From Janthinobacterium tructae (lineage in GTDB: Bacteria; Pseudomonadota; Gammaproteobacteria; Burkholderiales; Burkholderiaceae_D): a stretch of 64,000 nucleotides of DNA. Below the pieces are notes generated by a model, which saw only the letters and a list, made by a program, of their open reading frames with translations, searched no databases and was not told the origin of the DNA. The translations under genes and the position numbers were made by a program. The stretch spans positions 3,348,001 through 3,412,000 of the forward strand of contig NZ_CP041185.1 of NCBI RefSeq assembly GCF_006517255.1, written 5' to 3'. Of the stretch, positions 37,182-45,602 are shown piece after piece (position 1 is the first letter of the stretch; every line of letters begins with the position of its first letter).

Positions 37182-37604
37182 ATGTTCAACCCCTCTTCCG
37201 ACGATGTGCGCCGCTTCTTTTGCGACACTTTGCGCAAGCACCGCGCCCATGAGATCCTCACGCCGATGGAAGCCATCGCGCTCGACTGGATCCTCGAACA
37301 TCCCGAGTATGAAAACGAGCTCTCCGATGTGGAAGCGGCACTGGCGCGCGACTATTCCGTCGAAGGGGGACAAGCCAATCCTTTCCTGCACCTGTCCATG
37401 CATCTGTCGATCACGGAGCAGGTGCAGGTGGACCAGCCGCGCGGCATTCGCCCGGCCGTGCAGCAACTCACGCAGCGCCTCGATTCGGCCCATGCAGCCC
37501 AGCACGAAGTGATGGAATGCCTGGGCCAGATGATCTGGGCTTCGCAGCGCTCGGGCTTGCCGCCGGACACGGACGCGTATATCGACTGCGTGCGCAGACG
37601 TTAA
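37182..37604 (+). CDS. DUF1841 family protein
   Basis: A 140-residue cytoplasmic protein of a family common in Burkholderiales, of unknown function. The open frame begins at 36966, but ATG 37182 (MFNPSSDDVRRFFCDTLRKH) is the family N-terminus. It contains HLSMHLSITEQVQVDQPRGI, the best conserved segment. It converges on norB with only five bases between stop codons. Confidence 0.85.
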   Translation: MFNPSSDDVRRFFCDTLRKHRAHEILTPMEAIALDWILEHPEYENELSDVEAALARDYSVEGGQANPFLHLSMHLSITEQVQVDQPRGIRPAVQQLTQRLDSAHAAQHEVMECLGQMIWASQRSGLPPDTDAYIDCVRRR

Positions 37605-37609
37605 CCGGG

Positions 37610-39880
37610 CTACACCGCCTGTGGCTGCAGTACAGCTGCCTTCGGCGCCTTGCCCATCAACCCCAGCACCACCTGCAGCGCCATGGCGACGGCGCCGACG
37701 ATGAACACCACGTCGCCGAAGGTGCGTACCCAGCGCAGGTTCTGCAACAGCGGCTGCTGCATGAATGCCTCGCTGCGCGCATACCACAGACCTTCCGTCA
37801 CGCTGGCATGGAACTGGATGATGCCAATCGGCAGCAAGCTGGTAAAGAGCATCAGCACCAGGCCCGCGTTCAAGCCCCAGAACGCCGTCTTCATCAACGC
37901 CGGGCTGAAGCGGTAATCGGGCCGCAAATAGCGCAGCACCAGCAAGGTAAAGCCCAGCGCCAGGAAGCCGTACACGCCGAACAGCGCCGCATGCGCATGC
38001 GTCGCGGTGGTGTTGAGTCCCTGGATGTAATACAGCGCCACGGGCGGGTTGATCATGAAGCCGAAGACACCGGCGCCCAGCATGTTCCAGAAGGCGACGG
38101 CGACAAAGCACATCATCGGCCAGCGCAACTGCTCCATCCACGGCGCGCGCGCTTTCAGGCGCCAGTTCTCCCAGGCCTCGTGGCCCAGCACGATCAGCGG
38201 CACCACTTCGAGCGCGCTGAAGCTCGCGCCGATGGCCATCACGGGCGTGGTGGTGCCGGAAAAGTACAGATGGTGGAAGGTGCCGGGTATGCCGCCCAGC
38301 ATGAACAGCGAGGCCGACGCCAGGCTGGCCGTCGTGGCCATGCGCACCGACACCAGGCCCAGGGTCGAGAAGATGAAGGCCAGCGCCGTGGTGGCGAACA
38401 CTTCAAAGAAGCCTTCCACCCACAGGTGCACCACCCACCAGCGCCAGTACTCCATCACCGACAGGTGCGTGCGTTCGCCGTAGAACAGGCCGGCGCCATA
38501 GAACAGGCCGATGGCGCCCACGGATGCGGTCAGCAGCGCCAGCAGGTTCCTGTCGCCGCCCGGCTGGCGCAGGGCTGGCACGACGCCGCGCAGCATCAGC
38601 ACGAGCCACAGCAAGATACCGACAAACTTGCCGATCTGCCACAAACGTCCCAGGTCCACATATTCATAGCCCTGGTGGCCCAGCCAGAAATTCCACTCGG
38701 GCGGCATCACTTGCGCAATGGCCAGGTAGTTGCCGATAAACGAGCCGACGACGACAGCGACCAGGGCCCAGAACAGCACGTCGACGCCCAGGCGCTGCCA
38801 CTTGGGATCCTTGCCGCCATTGATCAGGGGTGCCAGGAACAGACCGGCGGCCAGGAAGCCCGTGGCGATCCAGAACAGCGCGGCCTGGATATGCCAGGTG
38901 CGCGTGAGCGCATACGGGAACCAGCGCGACACGTCGATGCCGTAGAACTGCTGCCCTTCCACCGTGTAGTGCGCCGTGAAGCCGCCGATGAAGACCTGGA
39001 AGATGAACAGCGCCACCACCAGGAACAGATATTTTCCCAGTCCCCGCTGCGAGGGCGTGAGCGCAAACGTCGTCAAAGGATCGCGCGCGCCGGGCGTCGG
39101 CAGCGCTTCGTCATGGTCGCGCAAAAAGGCCCAGCCCCAGACGAGGAAGCCCACGCCGGCCAACAGCACCACCACGCTGGCGACCGACCAGACGAGGTTT
39201 TCGCCGCTGGGCTGGTTGCCGATCAGCGGTTCATGCGGCCAGTTGTTCGTATAGGTCACTTTCTGGCCCGGACGTTCGGTAGCGGCGGCCCACGCCGTCC
39301 AGAAGAAGAACTGCGTCATCTGCGCGCGCCGCTCGGCGCTGGGCAGGGTGTTTTCCTTCATGGCGAAATGCTCGCGGCTGGCGTGCAGCGCAGGCGCGTC
39401 GGAGAACAGCTGGTCGTAATAGTGCGCCGTGTTGGCGATGGCTTGCACGCGGCGCGCCGACAGGCGCAGCACTTGCGCATCATCGGTACGGTTGCCGCGG
39501 TACTCCATCTTGAGCGCTTCGCGCAGCGCCGCCTGCGCGGGGCCGTCGAGCGCCGCGTAAGCCTTGCCATGCTGCTCGTGCGCGGCCAGTTCCAGCCAGG
39601 CCGTCAGTTCACGGTGCAGCCAGTCGGCCGTCCAGTCGGGCGCCTGGTAGGCGCCGTGGCCCCAGATGGAGCCCAGCTGCATGCCGCCCACCGATTGCCA
39701 GGCCGTCTGGCCGTCGAGGATGCCCTCGCGGTCGAACAGTTGCCGGCCATCTTGCGCCAGCACTTGCGCGGGAATGGGCGGCGCCTGCCGGTAGACTTCC
39801 GTGCCGTAGTAGCCGAGCAGCGAAAACGTCACGATCAGCACACCGATCAGGGTGAACCAGAGTTTTTTATAGGGACCCAT
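37610..39880 (-). CDS. norB: Quinol-dependent nitric oxide reductase
   Basis: A 756-residue single-subunit qNOR reducing NO to N2O with electrons from quinol. The N-terminal ~220 residues are the cytochrome c-like domain that lacks a CxxCH heme site, which marks the quinol type. The 12-helix NorB core follows, with heme/FeB ligands in TWHIQAALFW, VVHLWVEGFFEVFATT, GTFHHLYFSG and THAHAALFG. It is the last gene of the nirK-ric-norB operon, 15 bases after ric. Confidence 0.95.
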   Translation of the reverse strand: MGPYKKLWFTLIGVLIVTFSLLGYYGTEVYRQAPPIPAQVLAQDGRQLFDREGILDGQTAWQSVGGMQLGSIWGHGAYQAPDWTADWLHRELTAWLELAAHEQHGKAYAALDGPAQAALREALKMEYRGNRTDDAQVLRLSARRVQAIANTAHYYDQLFSDAPALHASREHFAMKENTLPSAERRAQMTQFFFWTAWAAATERPGQKVTYTNNWPHEPLIGNQPSGENLVWSVASVVVLLAGVGFLVWGWAFLRDHDEALPTPGARDPLTTFALTPSQRGLGKYLFLVVALFIFQVFIGGFTAHYTVEGQQFYGIDVSRWFPYALTRTWHIQAALFWIATGFLAAGLFLAPLINGGKDPKWQRLGVDVLFWALVAVVVGSFIGNYLAIAQVMPPEWNFWLGHQGYEYVDLGRLWQIGKFVGILLWLVLMLRGVVPALRQPGGDRNLLALLTASVGAIGLFYGAGLFYGERTHLSVMEYWRWWVVHLWVEGFFEVFATTALAFIFSTLGLVSVRMATTASLASASLFMLGGIPGTFHHLYFSGTTTPVMAIGASFSALEVVPLIVLGHEAWENWRLKARAPWMEQLRWPMMCFVAVAFWNMLGAGVFGFMINPPVALYYIQGLNTTATHAHAALFGVYGFLALGFTLLVLRYLRPDYRFSPALMKTAFWGLNAGLVLMLFTSLLPIGIIQFHASVTEGLWYARSEAFMQQPLLQNLRWVRTFGDVVFIVGAVAMALQVVLGLMGKAPKAAVLQPQAV

Positions 39881-39895
39881 GGGTCTTTCCTTTTG

Positions 39896-40573
39896 TCAGT
39901 GCACCACGGCCGGCGCAAAGCGCTCGAACAGGATATTGTTTTCAGTATGGATGTGCGCCATCAGGTCGGCACGGAAGGTGCGCAAGCCCGTGTACAGCGC
40001 GCGCCAGGTGGTGCAGGCGCCAGCCGGCGCGGTGATATCGTTCGTCATCGCCTCCATCGCGCGCAGAGCCACGCCATGGTCATCGTGCTCCATGCGCATC
40101 ACGTTGATGGGCGCGCCGGCCCGCGGGCCCTGGCCGCGCACGATCATCGGGAACAGCACATCTTCTTCCTTGCGCATATGGCTTTCCAGCTCCTGCGCCA
40201 TGGCCGACAGGTGTTCCGCCAGCCCGTGCGGACAGTCGGCGCGGTCGCCATGTACCTGCTCGACCTTGCGCGCCAGGCGTATCAGCTCGGGCAACTGCTC
40301 GCGGTGCACGGAGTGATAGCGCGCCAGGATGTGTTCCACCAGTTCGGTGGCCGGGGCGTCCTGCCAGTCACGCTCGCCGCTGGTATCTGCGCGCTCTGCC
40401 AGCAGCCGCAGTTCCTCGACGATGGGCGCCGTGTCCACGCCGGCCGCAGCGGCCGCCGCGCGCAGGGTCTTGTTGCCGCCGCAGCAGAAATCCAGGCGGT
40501 GCGCATCGAACAGGCGCGTGGCGCCAGGGATGCGGCGGGCCAGCTGGCCCAGGGATAACTCGATCATTTCCAT
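39896..40573 (-). CDS. ric: Iron-sulfur cluster repair di-iron protein (RIC/YtfE/ScdA)
   Basis: A 225-residue hemerythrin-like protein that repairs Fe-S clusters damaged by NO or oxidants. The N-terminal ScdA_N segment holds the characteristic FDAHRLDFCCGG. The di-iron ligands are His/Glu in RYHSVHREQLPELI, HMRKEEDVLFP, MEHDDHG and HIHTENNILFE. The start ATG 40573 has AAGGAA five bases upstream. Its place between nirK and norB fits NO defence. Confidence 0.94.
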   Translation of the reverse strand: MEMIELSLGQLARRIPGATRLFDAHRLDFCCGGNKTLRAAAAAAGVDTAPIVEELRLLAERADTSGERDWQDAPATELVEHILARYHSVHREQLPELIRLARKVEQVHGDRADCPHGLAEHLSAMAQELESHMRKEEDVLFPMIVRGQGPRAGAPINVMRMEHDDHGVALRAMEAMTNDITAPAGACTTWRALYTGLRTFRADLMAHIHTENNILFERFAPAVVH

Positions 40574-40602
40574 AACAGTTCCTTGAGGATGAATAGGTAG
40601 AT

Positions 40603-42087
40603 TTAATGTACGGCGCCCGCGTGGTAGACGCCGGGCACGGGTTCGCCAGTCACTTCCAGCACGCCCACGGCGCCCTTGCCGGCGCGCGACAAGGCATGGT
40701 CGACCAGCAGATAGCTGCCCGGGTGCTGCACCTTGAGTTCGACGATGGTCGCGCCGCCCGGTGCCACCAGGGTGGTTTGCACGTCGTGTTTCGGGCTGCT
40801 GATCGAGCCTTCGCTATACACCTTGTCGAAGATCTCGCCGATGATGTGGAAGGACGAAATCTTGTTCGGGCCGCCCACGCCGAAATAGATGCGCACCGTC
40901 TCGCCGACTTTCGCCTGCAATTTATGCGTCTTGCTCAGGGCGCCCACTTCGCCATTGAAGACGTAGTAGTCGGGCAGCTCATTGGCCATTTTTTCCAGGT
41001 TCGCTTCCTGATGCACGGGAGCGCCATGCGGACGTCCCGTATACATCTCGCCCTGCATCACGTAATACTCGCGGTCCACCTTCGACAAGCCGCCTTCCGG
41101 TTCGACCAGGATCATGCCGTACATGCCGGCCGCGATATGCTGCGGCACCAGCGGCGTGGCGCAGTGGTAGACGAACAGCCCCGGATTGAGCGCCTTGAAG
41201 GTGACGGTTTTTTCCTGCCCCGGCGCGACCTGCGTGTGCTGTCCGCCGCCATGGCCGCCCGTCACGGCGTGCAAATCGATCGAGTGGATCATCTTGCTGT
41301 CCTTGGCGTTGAACAGGGTCAGTTCCACCGTGTCGCCCACCTTCGCGCGCAGCATCGGGCCAGGCACTTGCCGGTTGAAGGTCCAGTACGTAAAAGTGGT
41401 GCCGTCATCGAGCTTGCCCGGCAATTCCACCGTCTCCATGCGGTACTTGAGCAACTGCGGCGCGCGCGCGCCGACGGCGACGGGAACCTGCGCCGGGTTG
41501 GCCGCCACGCTGACGGCCGACGGATCGGGGCCGCGCATCGGCGACGGCGCGGGTGTGTACAGGGCCAGCGCGGCGGCCTGGCTGGACTCGCTGCCAGTGC
41601 TGCCGGCGGCGGCAGCCTTCGGTGCCCCGGCTTCGGCCAGCGACGTGCCGGCGACTTCCAGCTTGCCTTCCATGCCGATCTGGCGGTGGCCGGGAATCGA
41701 GCAGTAATAGGTGAACGTGCCGGCGCGCGTGACCTTGAAGCGCACGCTGGTGCTGCCGCTATTGGCGCTGAATTTGGCGGATGCCACGTTGAGCTCCGGG
41801 ATCAGCAGGTCGTGCTCGGCGCCTTCGCCGCTTTTCAGCACCAGTTCGACCGTATCGCCCACCTTGGCCGCCAGCACCGGGTTGACCTGGCCCTTGGCGT
41901 CGATGAAGACCATCTTGCCGTCGACGATATTGGTTTGCAGTTCATAGCGCTTGAGCGTCGCAGCGGCGGAGGATTGGCTGGCAGCGGCAGCGCTGGCCGG
42001 CAGGCTCGCCTGGGCTTGCACGGACAGGGGCATGGCCAGGACACAGACGGCGGCGGCAATGGCGCGGAGGGAGGGAGTCGTTTTCAT
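40603..42087 (-). CDS. nirK: Copper nitrite reductase with extra N-terminal cupredoxin domain
   Basis: A 494-residue periplasmic enzyme reducing nitrite to NO. A signal peptide (1-27) is followed by an additional blue-copper domain (about 45-148) with intact type 1 ligands His92, Cys129, His134 and Met139. An Ala/Pro/Ser linker leads to the two-domain NirK core. Core type 1 ligands are His268, Cys309, His317 and Met322; type 2 ligands are His273, His308 and His464; Asp271 and His414 are the likely proton-transfer pair. ATG 42087 with AAGGAA is chosen over TTG 42090. Ordinary NirK has ~340-380 residues. Confidence 0.95.
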   Translation of the reverse strand: MKTTPSLRAIAAAVCVLAMPLSVQAQASLPASAAAASQSSAAATLKRYELQTNIVDGKMVFIDAKGQVNPVLAAKVGDTVELVLKSGEGAEHDLLIPELNVASAKFSANSGSTSVRFKVTRAGTFTYYCSIPGHRQIGMEGKLEVAGTSLAEAGAPKAAAAGSTGSESSQAAALALYTPAPSPMRGPDPSAVSVAANPAQVPVAVGARAPQLLKYRMETVELPGKLDDGTTFTYWTFNRQVPGPMLRAKVGDTVELTLFNAKDSKMIHSIDLHAVTGGHGGGQHTQVAPGQEKTVTFKALNPGLFVYHCATPLVPQHIAAGMYGMILVEPEGGLSKVDREYYVMQGEMYTGRPHGAPVHQEANLEKMANELPDYYVFNGEVGALSKTHKLQAKVGETVRIYFGVGGPNKISSFHIIGEIFDKVYSEGSISSPKHDVQTTLVAPGGATIVELKVQHPGSYLLVDHALSRAGKGAVGVLEVTGEPVPGVYHAGAVH

Positions 42088-42130
42088 CAAGCTTTCCTTG
42101 GTCTTGTATGCCGGTTCGGCACACTTATCT

Positions 42131-42148
42131 AGGCAATCCGTGTGCCAG
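42131..42148 (-). promoter_or_regulatory. Sigma-54 promoter of nirK-ric-norB
   Basis: The minus strand reads CTGGCACACGGATTGCCT, a GG-N10-GC element matching TGGCAC-N5-TTGC. It places the start about 30 bases before nirK. Confidence 0.8.
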
Positions 42149-42155
42149 GAAAAAC

Positions 42156-42169
42156 TTGTTTTAAATCAA
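42156..42169. promoter_or_regulatory. FNR/Dnr-type box in the nirK-norR intergenic region
   Basis: TTGTTTTAAATCAA matches the TTGAT-N4-ATCAA consensus with one mismatch. It could add low-oxygen or NO control of the operon. Confidence 0.55.
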
Positions 42170-42183
42170 CGATTTGAAAAATG

Positions 42184-42202
42184 CAGGGTCGGTATGACCC
42201 TG
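42184..42202. promoter_or_regulatory. NorR site 1
   Basis: The inverted repeat CAGGGTCGGTATGACCCTG contains GGT-N7-ACC, the NorR recognition form described for Ralstonia. It lies upstream of the sigma-54 promoter of nirK. Confidence 0.75.
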
Positions 42203-42208
42203 TTTAAG

Positions 42209-42227
42209 CAGGGTTCGTTGTACCCTG
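42209..42227. promoter_or_regulatory. NorR site 2
   Basis: CAGGGTTCGTTGTACCCTG again contains GGT-N7-ACC. Its centre is 25 bp from that of site 1. Confidence 0.75.
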
Positions 42228-42230
42228 CAT

Positions 42231-42243
42231 GGTACTTATGACC
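42231..42243. promoter_or_regulatory. NorR site 3, overlapping the norR start
   Basis: GGTACTTATGACC is a third GGT-N7-ACC element, without the extra flanking complementarity of the other two. It covers the ATG at 42238, suggesting negative autoregulation of norR. Confidence 0.5.
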
Positions 42244-43794
42244 ACCACTGCCATCCACCTGCTGTTACTCACCGACCTAGTCGCCGACCTGCCCGTGGCC
42301 GTGCGCCTGCAGCGCCTGGTGGGCAGCCTGCGCGCCCACTTCGGCTGCGAGGCCGTGGCCTTGCTCAAGCTCGATGGCGAACACCTGCGCCCCGTGGCGA
42401 TGGCCGGCCTGGCCAGCGACGCGCTAGGGCGCCGCTTCGCCGTCGCCGACCACCCGCGCCTGGCCGCCATCCTGCAGCGGCGCGGCGTGCTGTGCTTCCA
42501 TCACGACAGCTCCCTGCCCGATCCCTACGATGGCCTGATCGCCGAACGGGCCGGCGAGCCGCTGCCCGTGCACGACTGCATGGGCATGGCGCTGGACCTG
42601 GAAGGCGAACGCTGGGGCGTGATCACGCTCGATGCGCTGCAGGTGGGTACCTTCGACGCGCGCGCGCAGCGCGACCTGGGCGAGCTGGCCTGCGCCATCG
42701 AGGCGGCCGTGCGCGTGACCCGCCTGGAAACGGAAATCCGCGCCCTGCGCCTGTCGGGCGGCGCCATGCAGGCCGACGCGCAAGCGCCGCGCGAGGAACA
42801 CGACTTCGTCGGCCAGAGCGGCGCCATCATGCAGCTGCTGCACGAATTGCAGGTGGTGGCCGAATCGGATCTTCCCGTGCTGCTGCTGGGAGAGACGGGC
42901 GTGGGCAAGGAACTGTGCGCGCACCGCCTGCACCGGCTGTCGCGCCGCGCCGGCAAGCCGCTGATCCACGTCAATTGCGCGGCCTTGCCCGAGTCCCTGG
43001 CCGAAAGCGAATTATTCGGCCATGTGCGCGGTGCGTTTTCCGGCGCCGTCAGCGACCGGCCTGGCCGTTTCGAAGCGGCCGAGGGGGGCACGCTGTTTCT
43101 CGATGAAGTGGGAGAATTGCCGCTGTCGATACAGGCCAAGCTGCTGCGCACCCTGCAAAATGGCGAAATCCAGCGCCTGGGCGCGGACCGGCCTCGCCGG
43201 GTCAACGTGCGTGTGATCGCCGCCACCAACCGCAGCTTGCGCGAGCATGTGCGAGACGGCACGTTCCGCGCCGACCTGTATCACCGTTTATCCGTGTATC
43301 CCGTGCCGATTCCGCCGCTGCGCGAGCGGGGCAACGACGTGCTGCTGCTGGCCGGCGGTTTCCTGGAACTGAACCGCGCGCGCCTGGGCCTGCGCAGCCT
43401 GCGCCTGTCCGCCGCGGCGGAAAACGCGCTGTGCCACTACCGCTGGCCGGGCAACGTGCGCGAACTCGAACATGTGATCAGCCGGGCCGCGCTGAAAGCG
43501 GTGATCCGCGGCGCGAACCGCAAGGACATCGTGACCCTGGAAACGGATATGCTCGACCTCGATGCGCTGGAAGCGCCGGCCGGCACGGATGCGCAGCCGC
43601 CAGTGCCAGTCGCGTGCGGCACGCCGGCGGCGCCGCAGCTGTCGATGCATCAGATCGTGGAAGCGAGCCAGCGCCAGGCCATCCGCCAAGCGCTGGCCCT
43701 GCATCAGGATAACTGGGCCGCTGCCGCGCGTCAGTTAGGGCTGGACGCCAGCAATTTGCATAAGCTGGCGCGCCGGGTGGGACTGAAAGCCTGA
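42238..43794 (+). CDS. norR: NO-responsive sigma-54 activator NorR
   Basis: A 518-residue regulator with three parts: an N-terminal GAF domain (about 15-170) that in homologues holds a non-heme iron sensing NO; an AAA+ domain (about 190-420) with Walker A GETGVGKE and the sigma-54 loop as GAFSGA; and a C-terminal Fis-type HTH (QDNWAAAARQLGLDASNLHKLARRVGL). The alternative ATG at 42229 adds three residues; neither has a clear ribosome site. It is divergent from nirK-ric-norB, its predicted target. Confidence 0.92.
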   Translation: MTTTAIHLLLLTDLVADLPVAVRLQRLVGSLRAHFGCEAVALLKLDGEHLRPVAMAGLASDALGRRFAVADHPRLAAILQRRGVLCFHHDSSLPDPYDGLIAERAGEPLPVHDCMGMALDLEGERWGVITLDALQVGTFDARAQRDLGELACAIEAAVRVTRLETEIRALRLSGGAMQADAQAPREEHDFVGQSGAIMQLLHELQVVAESDLPVLLLGETGVGKELCAHRLHRLSRRAGKPLIHVNCAALPESLAESELFGHVRGAFSGAVSDRPGRFEAAEGGTLFLDEVGELPLSIQAKLLRTLQNGEIQRLGADRPRRVNVRVIAATNRSLREHVRDGTFRADLYHRLSVYPVPIPPLRERGNDVLLLAGGFLELNRARLGLRSLRLSAAAENALCHYRWPGNVRELEHVISRAALKAVIRGANRKDIVTLETDMLDLDALEAPAGTDAQPPVPVACGTPAAPQLSMHQIVEASQRQAIRQALALHQDNWAAAARQLGLDASNLHKLARRVGLKA

Positions 43795-43807
43795 GCCGGG
43801 CTAAAGC

Positions 43808-44149
43808 TCAGCGGTGAATCACCAGGGTGGTCGGCAGGCTGTGCAGGTAGGCGGCCAGGTCCTTGATATCCTGGTTGCTCAGCGGTTTCACCTGGCCCGT
43901 CATGATGGCGTTGCTGCGGCCATTGGCCTTGTCGCCCCGTTTATACGCCGTCAAGGCGTGTTCCAGGTAATCCTTGTGCTGGCCCGCCAGTTTCGGGTAC
44001 GAGGGGTCGATGGGCGAACCGTAATCCTTGCCGTGGCAGGTGGCGCAGCTGTATTTTTCGGCCAGGGCCTTGCCCGTATTGATATTGCCGGCGGCGCTGG
44101 CGCCGAACGAGACGGTGGCGCAAACGAGGGCGGCGAGTAGTGTTTTCAT
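43808..44149 (-). CDS. Small periplasmic cytochrome c (class I)
   Basis: A 113-residue protein with signal peptide (MKTLLAALVCATVSFGASA), one heme site CATCH and a probable Met ligand in AIMTGQVKPL. The open frame extends far upstream, but ATG 44149 starts the signal peptide and follows a GAGGA ribosome site. With the cytochrome gene 11 bases upstream it forms a pair that could donate electrons, for example to NirK, which is encoded nearby; this is inference from position. Confidence 0.88.
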   Translation of the reverse strand: MKTLLAALVCATVSFGASAAGNINTGKALAEKYSCATCHGKDYGSPIDPSYPKLAGQHKDYLEHALTAYKRGDKANGRSNAIMTGQVKPLSNQDIKDLAAYLHSLPTTLVIHR

Positions 44150-44160
44150 CTGGCTGATCC

Positions 44161-44490
44161 TCAGTTCGGCTTGGCTTGTTGCGCATAATACGCGGCGACA
44201 TCGGCGATATCCTGGTCCGACAGGCTGCTGGCGATGCCCTTCATGCTGGGGTGCTTGCGATCGCCCTTCTTGTAGGCTTGCAGCGCATTTTCGATATATT
44301 TTGCCGGCTGGCCGCCGATCATCGGCACCTGGAACACTTCGGGGAAGGTCGCCTTGTAACCGGGAATGCCGTGGCAACCGATACACATTTCCACCTTGGC
44401 AGTCGCTGCCTTGGCGTTTCCTACAATGTCAGCCGCTGTGACGGCATTTGCTATGCCGGCAAGCACGAGAAGTGCAAATATTTTTTTCAT
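44161..44490 (-). CDS. Small periplasmic cytochrome c (class I), second
   Basis: A 109-residue protein: signal peptide (MKKIFALLVLAGIANAVTA), heme site CIGCH and a probable Met ligand in PSMKGIASSL. It is homologous to the neighbour at 43808-44149 (shared YIENALQAYKKGD/YLEHALTAYKRGD and LSDQDI/LSNQDI), so the two arose by tandem duplication. First gene of the pair; ribosome site weak. Confidence 0.88.
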   Translation of the reverse strand: MKKIFALLVLAGIANAVTAADIVGNAKAATAKVEMCIGCHGIPGYKATFPEVFQVPMIGGQPAKYIENALQAYKKGDRKHPSMKGIASSLSDQDIADVAAYYAQQAKPN

Positions 44491-44552
44491 AGTGGCAATG
44501 TGAACAAAGGTAATCGGAGAAACGCCAGAGCTGGTTTTTTTTGATCTTATGT

Positions 44553-44577
44553 GTTGACAATTAAGGTTGACAATTAA
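44553..44577. repeat. Direct repeat GTTGACAATTAA x2
   Basis: Two copies of GTTGACAATTAA start 13 bases apart (44553 and 44566) between the divergent cytochrome and MoxR genes. Each contains a perfect -35 word TTGACA, but no good -10 follows at standard distance. Confidence 0.5.
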
Positions 44578-44723
44578 TCTGCTGCTTGCCGATTCTAGCC
44601 AAGATATTCTTGCAAGTCCACCTATAAAACCCGCATTGTAGGCAGGCGGGCACAGCCCGTCCGCGTGGCGGTGCGCCACAGTTCTGTTTATACTCTCCAT
44701 TTCCCCACTTTGGCAGACCGCTC

Positions 44724-45593
44724 ATGCAAGCACAGCACTCCCAGCAAGGCCAACGCTTCGAAGGTTCCGACAGCTATGTCGCCACCGCCGACCTGAAACT
44801 GGCCGTGAACGCGGCGCTGACCCTGCAGCGCCCGCTGCTGATCAAGGGCGAACCGGGCACGGGCAAGACCATGCTGGCCGAGGAAGTGGCGGCCGCGCTG
44901 AACATGCCGCTGATGCAATGGCATATCAAATCGACCACCAAAGCGCAGCAGGGCTTGTACGAGTACGACGCCGTGTCGCGCCTGCGCGATTCGCAGCTGG
45001 GCGACGAGCGCGTGCGCGACATCCAGAACTACATCGTCAAGGGCGTGCTGTGGCAGGCGTTCACGGCGCCCGAACCGGTGGTGCTGCTGATCGATGAAAT
45101 CGACAAGGCTGACATCGAATTCCCGAACGACCTGCTGCGCGAACTCGACCGCATGGAATTCTATGTGTATGAAACGCGCGAAATGGTCACGGCGCGCCAT
45201 CGTCCGCTGGTCATCATCACCTCGAACAACGAGAAGGAATTGCCGGATGCCTTCTTGCGCCGCTGCTTCTTCCATTACATCAAATTCCCGGACAAGGACA
45301 CGATGGAGCAGATCGTCGCGGTCCACTACCCGCACCTGAAACAGGAATTGCTGGCCCAGGCGCTGCAAACCTTCTATGAAGTGCGCGACGTGCCGGGCCT
45401 GAAGAAAAAACCGTCGACCTCGGAATTTCTCGACTGGCTCAAGCTCCTGCTGGCCGAAGACATCCCGGCCGAGGCGCTGCGCAGCAAGGACAATAAAGCC
45501 GTGGTGCCGCCGCTGCACGGCGCGCTGCTGAAAAACGAGCAGGACGTGCACCTGTTCGAGCGCCTGATGTTCATGTCGCGTACCAACCGCTAG
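44724..45593 (+). CDS. MoxR-family AAA+ ATPase
   Basis: A 289-residue ATPase with Walker A GEPGTGKT (about 43-50), Walker B VLLIDEIDKAD and sensor-type IITSNNEKELPDAFLRRC. MoxR proteins act with a VWA protein as a chaperone that inserts metal or activates large enzyme complexes; the close relatives beside VWA (CoxE-like) proteins belong to the CoxD group. The VWA partner lies two genes downstream. Confidence 0.9.
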   Translation: MQAQHSQQGQRFEGSDSYVATADLKLAVNAALTLQRPLLIKGEPGTGKTMLAEEVAAALNMPLMQWHIKSTTKAQQGLYEYDAVSRLRDSQLGDERVRDIQNYIVKGVLWQAFTAPEPVVLLIDEIDKADIEFPNDLLRELDRMEFYVYETREMVTARHRPLVIITSNNEKELPDAFLRRCFFHYIKFPDKDTMEQIVAVHYPHLKQELLAQALQTFYEVRDVPGLKKKPSTSEFLDWLKLLLAEDIPAEALRSKDNKAVVPPLHGALLKNEQDVHLFERLMFMSRTNR

Positions 45594-45602
45594 GGAGCGC
45601 CG

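Noticed and set aside
37517..40558. 1013-residue plus-strand frame opposite norB and ric
   Set aside because: Shadow of two certain genes; composition (His/Gln/Arg-rich) and lack of domains show it is not coding.
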